Shown here piece by piece: positions 27,401 to 39,500 of a stretch of DNA of 64,000 bases. Position 1 is the stretch's first letter; each line of letters opens with the position of its first letter. The notes beneath the pieces were generated by a model, which was not told the origin of the DNA, made no database searches, and saw only the letters and a list, made by a program, of their open reading frames with translations. This DNA is from Berghia stephanieae (Eukaryota; Mollusca; Gastropoda; Nudibranchia; Aeolidiidae): NCBI GenBank assembly GCA_034508935.3, contig CM067452.1, forward strand, positions 43,492,091 to 43,556,090, given 5' to 3'. The position numbers were made by a program, and so were the translations under genes.

Positions 27401-30400
27401 AGTTGGCCCAAAACAGTGTTTTGTCGGGTGTTACCAGTTGGCCCAAAACAGTGTTTTGTCGGGTGTTACCAGTTGGCCCAAAACAGTGTTTTGTCGGGTG
27501 TTACCAGTTGGCCCAAAACAGTGTTTTGTCGGGTGTTACCAGTTGGCCCAAAACAGTGTTTTGTCGGGTGTTACCAGTTGGCCCAAAACAGTGTTTTGTC
27601 GGGTGTTACCAGTTGGCCCAAAACAGTGTTTTGTCGGGTGTTACCAGTTGGCCCAAAACAGTGTTTTGTCGGGTGTTACCAGTTGGCCCAAAACAGTGTT
27701 TTGTCGGGTGTTACCAGTTGGCCCAAAACAGTGTTTTGTCGGGTGTTACCAGTTGGCCCAAAACAGTGTTTTGTCGGGTGTTACCAGTTGGCCCAAAACA
27801 GTGTTTTGTCGGGTGTTACCAGTTGGCCCAAAACAGTGTTTTGTCGGGTGTTACCAGTTGGCCCAAAACAGTGTTTTGTCGGGTGTTACCAGTTGGCCCA
27901 AAACAGTGTTTTGTCGGGTGTTACCAGTTGGCCCAAAACAGTGTTTTGTCGGGTGTTACCAGTTGGCCCAAAACAGTGTTTTGTCGGGTGTTACCAGTTG
28001 GCCCAAAACAGTGTTTTGTCGGGTGTTACCAGTTGGCCCAAAACAGTGTTTTGTCGGGTGTTACCAGTTGGCCCAAAACAGTTGTTTTGTCGGGTGTTAC
28101 CAGTTGGCCCAAAACAGTGTTTTGTCGGGTGTTACCAGTTGGCCCAAAACAGTGTTTTGTCGGGTGTTACCAGTTGGCCCAAAACAGTGTTTTGTCGGGT
28201 GTTACCAGTTGGCCCAAAACAGTGTTTGTCGGGTTACAGTTGGCCCAAACAGTGTTTTGTCGGGTGTTACCAGTTGGCCCAAACAGTTGTCGGGTGTTAC
28301 AGTTGGCCCAAAACAGTGTTTTGTCGGGTGTTACAGTTGGCCCAAAACAGTGTTTTGTCGGGTGTTACCAGTTGGCCCAAAACAGTGTTTTGTCGGGTGT
28401 TACCAGTTGGCCCAAAACAGTGTTTTGTCGGGTGTTACCAGTTGGCCCAAAACAGTGTTTTGTCGGGTGTTACCAGTTGGCCCAAAACAGTGTTTTGTCG
28501 GGTTTGTGGGTTACCAGTTGGCCCAAAACAGTGTTTTGTCGGTTACCAGTTGGCCCAAACAGTGTTTGTCGGGTGTTACCAGTTGGCCAAAACAGTGTTT
28601 TGTCGGGTGTTACCAAGTTGGACCATAAACAGTGTTTTGTCGGGTGTTACCAGTTGGCCACTCGGTACAGTCCAAAACAGTGTTTTGTCGGGTTTACAGT
28701 TGGCCCAAACAGTGTTTTGTCGGGTGTTACCAGTTGGCCCAAAACAGTGTTTTGTCGGGGTTACCAGTTGGCCCAAAACAGTGTTTTGTCGGGTGTTACC
28801 AGTTGGCCCAAAACAGTGTTTTGTCGGTGTTACAGTTGCCAGTGTTTGTCGGTGTTACCAGTTGGCCCAAAACAGTGTTTTGTCGGGTTTACCAGTTGCA
28901 ACAGTGTTTTTCGGGTGTTACCATTGCCAAATACAGTGATTTTGTCGTGTTGCAAACGTTTTACACAGTTGGCCCAAAACAGTGTTTTCGTGTTACGTTA
29001 AAACGGTTTGTCGGTTTACCAGTTGGCCAAACAGTGTTTTGTCGGGTGTACCGTGGATGTTGTGTCCAGTTCCCAAAACAGGTTTTGCGGTGTTACCAGT
29101 TGGCCAAACATGTTTGTCTGTACGTTGGCCTAACATGTTGTACATGGCCCAATACAGTTTATTGTTCTGTTGTTTTACGTTGGCATAACAGTGTTATGTG
29201 GGTGTTACAGTTGCCAAAACATGTTGTCGGGTTACCAGTTGGCCAAACAGTGTTTTATCGTGTACCGTTGGCCCAAAACAGTGTTTGGGTTACCAGTGGC
29301 CAAACAGTGTTTTGTCGGGTGTTCGTTCCTCAGTACTGTTGTACAGCAGTTTGTTACACTAGTTGGATAATATGTGATTCACGTCATAGCAATGAACAAG
29401 ATTTAACCAGTTTTTGTAGTTTTATATGCTTCTACCCTTGATAGCTGCAGTTGAGACTTCAGAAACAGTGTATTTGCTGGTTCAGGGTGTATTTGCATTA
29501 TTGCAGTTTACAGAGATCATGTTTCTGATACTATGCATGTGTATCATCGATGTTCGCGATCCTATGATACTTGTGTGTTTCTGTTCACCTAATGTGTGTA
29601 TCATGTCCAATAGTGTTTTACTGAGTTACATGTTTATTTTACACATGTTGGATTTGATATTGTAGTGTATTTGTGTTTTTCATTGTTCATGTTTGGGTTT
29701 TGACTGGATTGTAAGTGATGTATTGTGTTTTTTCATTGTTCATTTATTGGTTTTGACTGATTGTAAGTGATGTATCGGTTTTTTATTGTTCATTATTGGG
29801 TTTTGACGATGCTGATCGTTCGTGTTTTTTCAATTGGTTTGACGAATGATTGTGTTTAGTGTTGACGATTGTAGTGAATGTTGTTTTTCGTTTTGGTTTA
29901 CTGATGTAGTGCATATCGTGTTTTTTATGTCAGATTGTGACGTGTGTTACGTTTTTTGTAATTATGTTGAGCCAACACTCTGGTTTTGTTCTTTCAAAGC
30001 TGTGCTTCATCGTTAATTCGTTTACCCACACATCTAGCAGTTCGTATGTCTTCCATTGTTAGGTTTCACAGTGTTTGTTACTGATGAAGGGCTTGGAGCA
30101 TGAATGAACAGTATGTGTTTGGTGTTTAATTTTCTTTTTTTGAAGGTGGTCTATTCATTTCTTGTACCTAACCGTTACCAAGGAAAGTCCATATGACTGT
30201 GTCGTGCAGGTCAACAAGTCTTTCATTGTAACTGGATTAGAGAATATTTATCATTACCAAGGAAAGTCCATATGACTGTGTCGTGCAGGTCAACGAGTCT
30301 TTCATTGTAACTGGATTAGAGAATATTTATCATTACCAAGGAAAGTCCATATGACTGTGTCGTGCAGGTCAACGAGTCTTTCATTGTAACTGGATTAGAG

Positions 30401-33276
30401 AATATTTATATTACCAAGGAAAGTCCATATGACTGTGTCGTGCAGGTCAACGAGTCTTTCATTGTAACTGGATTAGAGAATATTTATCATTACCAAGGAA
30501 AGTCCATATGACTGTGTCGTGCAGGTCAACGAGTCTTTCATTGTAACTGGATTAGAGAATATTTATCATTACCAAGGAAAGTCCATATGACTGTGTCGTG
30601 CAGGTCAACGAGTCTTTCATTGTAACTGGATTAGAGAATATTTATCATTACCAAGGAAAGTCCATATGACTGTGTCGTGCAGGTCAACGAGTCTTTCATT
30701 GTAACTGGATTAGAGAATATTTATCATTACCAAGGAAAGTCCATATGACTGTGTCGTGCAGGTCAACGAGTCTTTCATTGTAACTGGATTAGAGAATATT
30801 TATCATTACCAAGGAAAGTCCATATGACTGTGTCGTGCAGGTCAACGAGTCTTTCATTGTAACTGGATTAGAGAATATTTATCATTACCAAGGAAAGTCC
30901 ATATGACTGCGTGATTTAGAGAATATTTAGTTTGGTTGGTAAAGAGAGAGATTGTAAAATTATGGTGAGAGAATTCATACCTAGTCTAATTATGGTGTCC
31001 CTGATCTTGGAGAACGTTTTCTCTGGGATGAAGACGGGAGCTTCCTTCCTGATTTGAATCAATGTGTACACGCCTTTGGAATGAATGAACAAGAGAGAGA
31101 AATAATAACTGAGTAAACTAATAAATGAATTTATCAATTAATCAATGATAAAAAAGAATGAGTAGGTAAATTAATTGAAGTTAAGAAATGAATGAATGAG
31201 AATGAGAAGATAAATCAAACAAATGAATGAATAAATAGATAAGTATTGATGAAATCATTAGAAATATGGAAGGATAAACGCTTTTGACAAAGCAATGAAT
31301 AAATGTACATACATATATTATGGGGGGGGAAGGGGGGGGGGATGTAGTGGCCAAGTGGTTAAAGGCATTGCACTGTGATCAGAAGGTCCCGGGTTCGAGC
31401 CCCGCTTCAAGCACTTTCAATTTTGTCCTTGGACTTTGGACATGATAATCAACCCCCAATTTCTTACTGTGACAACATCGGTGATTCCAGTTGACATCAG
31501 ACATCCAGTTTGATGGATTATCAATATTCCTTCATGGAATGCTTAGGCGACGGGATCTTATGGTGCTGTTGCAAAAAGGCGTAATAATAAGACATATAAT
31601 TTGTATAAGAAATACATGCAGACTGATAGGTTTTATAAGCTTTGTACTGACAATTGGCCATGAAATGTGTGCAGCTGGTAGGTTTTATAAGTTTTGTATT
31701 GACAAATGACCAAGAAATATGTGCAGATGGTAGGTTTTATAAGTTTTGTATTGACAAATGAAATATGTGCAGATGTAGGTTTTATAAGTTTTGTATTGAC
31801 AACTAAATATGTGCAGATGTAGGTTTAAGATTTTATGACAAATGAAATATGTGCAGATGGTAGGTTTTACAAGATTTGTATTGACAATTGGCCATGAAAT
31901 ATATGCAGATGGTAGATTTTATAAGTTTTGTATTGACAAATGAAACATGTGCAGATAGTAGGTTTTATAAGCTTGTATTGACAAATGAAATATGTGCAGA
32001 TGGTAGGTTTTATAAGCTTGTATTGACAAATGAAATATGTGCAGATGGTAGGTTTTATAAGCTTGTATTGACAAATGAAATATGTGCAGATGGTAGGTTT
32101 TATAAGCTTGTATTGACAAATGAAATATGTGCAGATGGTAGGTTTTCTGACCTCGGAGTAGAAAGAAAGTCCCGACCAAGACAACCAATCCGACGGGCAG
32201 CAAGACAAAGACGGCCCTCACTCTATGATTGAATCCACCCACAAAACAGATGCCACTCACTGAATCTCCGTCAACCTGGTGGGATATTAGACAATTTCAT
32301 ATCATTGTTTGGGGTGTCCTGGTGGGATATTAGAGACTATTTCATATCATTGTTTGGGGTGTCCTGGTGGGATATTAGAGACCATTTCATATCATTGTTT
32401 GGGGTGTCCTGGTGGGATATTAGAGACCATTTCATATCATTGTTTGGGGTGTCCTGGTGGGATATTAGACCATTTCATATCATTGTTTGGGGTGTCCTGG
32501 TGGGATATTTAGAGACCATTTCATATCATTGTTTGGGGTGTCCTGGTGGGATATTAGACCATTTCATATCATTGTTTGGGGTGTCCTGGTGGGATATTAG
32601 ACCATTTCATATCATTGTTTGGGGTGTCCTGGTGGGATATTAGACCATTTCATATCATTGTTTGGGGTGTCCTGGTGGGATATTAGACCATTTCATATCA
32701 TTGTTTGGGGTGTCCTGGTGGGATATTAGAGACCATTTCATATCATTGTTTGGGGTGTCCTGGTGGGATATTAGAGACCATTTCATATCATTGTTTGGGG
32801 TGTCCTGGTGGGATATTAGAGACCATTTCATATCATTGTTTGGGGTGTCCTGGTGGGATATAAGAGACCATTTCATATCATTGTTTGGGGTGTCCTGGTG
32901 GGATATTAGAGACCATTTCATATCATTGTTTGGGGTGTCCTGGTGGGATATTAGAGACCATTTCATATCATTGTTTGGGGTGTCCTGGTGGGTATTTAAG
33001 ACGCCTAGCAGACAGCTTGTACTATTTGAAATGTTAAAAATGGCCCGCTGGTGAAACCATGTAAGCAATGTGGAATGCAATAATCACTGTGAACCAGTTG
33101 AAATGCGTGATACAAATATTCATATATACCTCTTACCAAGTTTTACTTTACCACATTTATTTACTTAAATTTATATTAATGTATGTATCATTGCTGCCAT
33201 TTTATACGCATGTACAAAAAATAAAAGTACATTATCAATATCATTATTATTATCATTATTACAGTTATTATTATTA

Positions 33277-33345
<69 letters not shown>

Positions 33346-33434
33346 TATTATTATTATTATAACTATTATTATTATTAAAACTATTATAATAATAATTATT
33401 ATTCTTATTACTATTATTATTTTTATGATTACTA

Positions 33435-33498
<64 letters not shown>

Positions 33499-33503
33499 CA
33501 TCG

Positions 33504-33561
<58 letters not shown>

Positions 33562-36500
33562 TATAATTGGGGGGCGAAGTGGCCGAGTGATTAAGGCATT
33601 GCACTATGATCCAGAAGGCCCCGAGTTCGAGCCCCACCAGGAACTTTCATATTTTTCCTTGAGTAAGATTATGAACACCCAATTTGCTCACTCTGACAAC
33701 ATGAGTGATTCCTGTTGACATCAGACATCCTGTTTGATGGATTATCTATATTCCTTCATGAAATGCCTAGGCGACGGATCTTATGGTGCCGTTGCGAAAG
33801 GGCATAATTTTTAAACAAATTATTATTATTATTCATATTACTCTCAATCAACTTCGTCTAAATGCCTGTTTTTGTTTGTTTCCCAACCACGGGTATTTAG
33901 GCAATCACCACTATATTATCATTATTATTAAGATTATTATTATTATTATTATTATCATCATCATTATCATTATTACCTCTGAAATGGCTAAACAGATGAT
34001 TGTGAGAACCAAGGGAGAGCACCAGCTGACCAGATGGAAATAGGCTGTCTTAGAGGTCAGCCCGTCCCTTGGAGTACCCAGAGCCACGAAGGTGAGATAC
34101 CAGGCATAGGCCAACATGACAAACCAGCACATCCCGGCCACCAGAAAGTAATAGACGATCACAAATACCATGGTACACGAAATGCTTTCATTGGACCTGG
34201 GAAAGAATCAGTCGAATCAAATTTGATAAATTTTAAGTAAAAAAACTAGGACATGAAAAGAAAAGTAAATGAAAAAAATAACTAAATAACAAATTGCCTC
34301 AGTAAAACTTTATAGACTTTATCTACAATTGGACCATTTAATTTTCTTGAAATTTTCATGTCAACTACGACTTGTAAAAAGTGACAGCGAGTACGTTTGG
34401 TGCAGATTGAAGCTGAATGAATTTCATTTATTGATTTATATCATTTATTGATTTATATCATTTATATCACTTATTTATTTAAATCATTTATTTATTTATA
34501 TCATTTATATCATTTATTCATTTATATCATTTATTCATTATTTATTTATATCATTTATATCACTTATATCATTTATTTATTTATACCATTTATTCATTTA
34601 TATCATTTACTCATTTATATCATTTATTTATTTGTATCATTTATTAATTTATATCATTTATTTATTTATATCATTTATTCATTTATATCATTTATTCATT
34701 TATATCATTTATTCATTTATTCATTTATATCATTTATTTATTTATATCATTTATTCATTTATATCATTTATTTATTTATATCATTTATTTACTGATATCA
34801 TAGTGGCCAACTTTTCAAAGAGCTAAATGAGGTCACCCTAACCCACAACACGGTCATGACCCAAAACAGCAGACTGTTTGGACCAGTTAATAATAGAATG
34901 TAGATTTAGAGCTTTTTCTAGTTGTTGTTTTAATTTGCTAGTCATAAAAGGATAATCCATGAATGAAGCATTGCAGCTGTAACAGGCTTAGATAAATGGG
35001 AGAATAGAAATGGCAGAAACAATGCAGCCCGAGATGAGATAGAAAAATCATTGCTGGATCTTTGATGGAAATGAATAGAATAAAGAGTTGTGGAAACAAA
35101 TCAAGTTGAAAATTGTAGCATTGATAATTTCTTGAAAAGGAGCCTCGAGCTGTTGGTATATGGAATAGGTGTGGTATAAATGATGACTATTATATAGAAT
35201 GGTATTGAATAAATAATTTATTGTCAATAAAAATACATAGTATGCATGCATCTTAGATACATAACAACAACTAGTAACAAAGACAACAAAATATAAAAAT
35301 AATAATTTGAAAAAATAATGATGCCTATTTTCTTAATATCCCCGTGTGGTGTCCGGGGTCCCTCAACTGAGAGGGTCAAGAATAGCCCAACGCCAAGCCA
35401 GCGTGTCGTAAAAGGCGACTAATGGTGTGTGATTCCCCCATCTTTGAGTCACCTGGTCCTCCAGGTTGGGGGTTGGCAAAGGGTTAACACCCCTTTCCGT
35501 TAAACTCAAACCGTTACAGAAACACAGACAGACAAACCAAATCCTTTTTTAGCTTGGGCGACCGAAGAGTTTCTGGAATTACAGAATTTATGAAGGACAA
35601 CAGACAAAGCCGAAAGGACTCTGCTGACCCGATGACGTCTTCGCCAAACAAGCAGCTTCGAATTGCGTCGTGGAACGTTCGCACCATGTATGAAGCAGGA
35701 AAAAGCTCTCAAGTTGTGACTGAGATGAGAAGATACAGGCTGCATATACTTGGAGTAAGCGAAACCCACTGGATACAATCCGGACAGAAACACCTCAAGT
35801 CTGGGAGAAGATTTTATATTCAGGGAGAGGGGACGGGATTCATACACAGGGAGTAGGAATAATTCTAAGCAAGTTTGCCCAGAAGTCACTGAGAGGATGG
35901 GAACAATGCGGAGAAAGGATCATCATGGCGTCCTTTACAACACGGAGTAAGAAGATCAGCATGAACATTGTACAGATCTATGCCCCAACAAATGATGCAA
36001 CAGATGAGGACAAAGATACATTTTATGGTCTGCTACAACAAGTCATTGACAAGTTGCCAAGGAAAGACATCAACATATTGATGGGAGATGCTAATGCAAA
36101 AGTGGGACAGGATAACGTAGGCTATGAAGGTATCATGGGACGTCATGGCATGGGAGAAATGAATGATAATGGTGAGAGATTTGCAAATTTCTGTGCATTC
36201 AACAGTTTGGTGATTGGAGGATCAGTGTTCCCCCATAAGAGGATCCACAAAGCAACTTGGGTCTCACCAGATGGTGTGACAGAGAATCAGATTGATCATT
36301 TTTGTATCTCTCGTAGATTCAGACGTTCATTGGAAGATGTGACAGTACGGAGAGGGGCAGATGTTGGATCAGACCACCACCTGCTATTGGCAAAGCTTAA
36401 GCTCCGACTCAGAAAACACGGGGCCAGATCACATACAAGAAGAAAATTCGAGGTGAATGCACTTGATGGGGAAAAGAATGAGGAATTCAAACTACAATTG

Positions 36501-39500
36501 AGTAATAGATTCCAACCTCTTACTGAGCTCGAGGAGGACATAGATGTAGAGTCACATTGGGCAAAGATCAAGGAAGTTTACATAACAACTTGCCACGAGG
36601 TATTGGGGGTAAAGAAATCGGAACATAAAGAATGGATAAGTCCAACCACCTTGGACCTTATTGAAAAGAGGAGAACAAGGAAGGAACAAGTGAATGCAAG
36701 CCGAACAAGGGCTTCAAGACTGGATGCACAAGAGCAGTATCGAGCCATAGCTAAGGAAGTCAAAAGATCTGTGAAGAAAGACAAGGAAGCATTCATGAAC
36801 AGACTTGCAGAGAAAGCAGAAGCAGCAGCGACTGGAGGACACATGAGGATCCTTTATCAAACTACCAAGACACTTGCTGGAAAATATGGGAAACCAGAGG
36901 TACCAGTCAAAGACAAAGATGGGAAAACTATTTTTGGAAAAGAGGCTCAATCTGAACGATGGAGGGAACATTTCAACTGCCTTCTGAACAGACCACCACC
37001 AGACAACCAGCCAGAAATTTTGCCTGCAAGGAATGAGCTACCAATTAGCTGTGATCCACCATCGATAGCAGAGATTGTGGGTGCCATTAACAAGATGAAA
37101 AGGGGGAAAGCTGCTGGACCAGACCAGATTCCACCGGAGGCTCTAAAAGTTGATGCGGAAAGAAATGCTGAGGCCCTGCACCCACTATTTGAGAGAATCT
37201 GGAATGACGGGATATTCCCAAAGGATTGGAAGGAAGGACATCTTATCAAGCTTCCAAAGAAAGGGGACCTCAGTAATTGTAATAATTATCGAGGCATCAC
37301 TCTTCTTTCTATCCCAGGAAAGGTTTTCAACCGTATTATTTTAGAGAGAATTAAGAATGCAACAGATGCTAAACTGCGGGACGAACAGGCAGGTTTTCGG
37401 AAAAACCGTTCAACCACCGACCAGATTGCCTCTCTGCGAGTCATAGTGGAACAGTCTATAGAATGGAACTCTCCTCTTATTGTCAACTTTCTGGATTACG
37501 AGAAGGCTTTCGACAGTATTGACAGAGCAACATTGTGGAAAATTCTGGCACATTATGGACTCCCTGAAAAGATAGTAAACCTCATTAAGGAAATGTATGA
37601 AGGATCAAGTTGCAGGGTTGTACATGAAGATCAGCTGACTGACAGCTTTGAAATTAAGACTGGTGTCAAGCAGGGATGCTTGCTCTCTCCATTCCTGTTC
37701 ATCCTTGCCATTGATTGGCTAATGAAGGAAACCTCCAAAGGGAGAAGAAATGGGATACAGTGGACCCCCTGGACACAGTTGGATGATCTGGATTTTGCAG
37801 ATGATCTGGCTCTTTTGTCCCACACCCAGGACCAGATGCAAACAAAAACCACAATTATAAACAGCCTCTCGGAATCAATTGGTCTAAGAATACACCCTGC
37901 AAAGTCAAAGGTCTTGAGGATAGGTACGCGTCAAAGGGAGCAGATCAAAGTAAAAGATCAGGAACTCGAAGATATAGACACTTTCTGCTATCTCGGAAGT
38001 ATAATTGACAAGGATGGAGGCACGGAAGCAGAGGTGAAAGCACGAATAGGAAAGGCACAGGCTGCATTCACATCTTTGAACAGAGTTTGGAGAACTAAAG
38101 ATATCTCCCTTCAACTAAAGCTAAGACTTTTCAACTCAAACGTGAAGTCTGTCCTACTGTATGGATGTGAAACTTGGAACGCATCACAGGCATGTATAAG
38201 GAGGGTACAGATTTTTGTAAACAGGTGCATGCGTAAGCTACTCAGAATAAAATGGATGGATAGAATAAAAAATGAAGAAGTATGGAAAAGAACACAGCAG
38301 AAACCAGTAGGAGAGGATATAGGAAGAAGACGATGGAGGTGGATTGGACACACGCTTAGAAAGAATGACTCAACTATAACAAAGAAAGTATTGGACTGGA
38401 ACCCTCAGGGCAGAAGATCAAGGGGAAGGCCACGAGGAACATGGAGAAGAATTAAAGAAGCTGATATACAGAGAAGTGGTAAGACCTGGAATGAGATAAA
38501 AAAGTTGGCTCAGGATAGAGAAGGATGGAAACTGTTTGTCTGTGGCCTATACCCTGACCCAGGGTGAAAAAGGCAATGATGATGATGATTTTCTTAATAA
38601 AAACTGATTTAAAATCAGAAAGCCCTTTAAGGCTTTTCACCGACAGAAGAATTTTAAAAAAATAAATTTACACATAATTAAATACTATAATATATTATAT
38701 ATAAAAATTGACATGTCTCACTGTTTCATTTAAATATGAACATCAAATCTACTTAAGGGAACAGAAAACAGATCTGAACCAGTCTGAGAAGCGGCCACCT
38801 TTGTCATAAGAGTCTTCAAGCTTATTTAAATTTGTCTCCGTTCTCATGTGCTCTGGCAGAATATTCCACAAAACTGCACCGACAAAACGAAAGGACTGTT
38901 TACTAAAATGGGTTTTGATGTTTGGGACATTTATAGTATTGGAGTGCCTAAAATCATATTTTCTTCCTGGAAGTTACAAAATTTTCTAGGCATTTTGGGG
39001 ATAAAATCACGACACACCTTTTTGTTATTATTTATTGCTGGTACTTCCTTTTTTCACACATAATGAAATTCGGTTATGAAAGTCATTCACCCCGGTACTA
39101 AAATTTACAACAGTGTCACAGATTTTTGGTTGATTTGTCAAGAAAACATCAACAATTGATGGGCTGTTTACATTTTGAAACATGTGCTTGTATTCATTAA
39201 ATTTTTCATGTCACACATTTCTTTCAGTTCGTTAGACTTGTCACAATTCATATCGAAGTTCAGATCACCAGTCATCACAATATTGTAATGGAGTTCAGTT
39301 CCTTTATCAATCAATTTTGTTGCAAGGTCTATGAAAAAAATTTGGTGACATTGCAGGGGGGTGGGGGAGAGGGGCTGTTAGAATAATTAGCTATTTTGTT
39401 TCCCTCATTGTCACTTTGTACGTGATATTTACTCAGAGTCACTTCCCCCAGTAACTCTTATAGCGGAGCCATAGTGGAGAAAACGGGGATAGCAGATTCC

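Noticed and set aside
26061-29001. Three overlapping plus-strand open frames of 855-976 codons
   Set aside because: They are the three frames of a 35-bp satellite without stop codons. The 35-residue period and equal openness of all frames show there is no coding selection.
33068-33718. A 216-codon frame rich in isoleucine
   Set aside because: It is a translated (ATT)n microsatellite joined to a SINE.
36296-38353. Minus-strand open frames of 64-100 codons
   Set aside because: Antisense shadows of the LINE ORF. The same set recurs at the second LINE copy.
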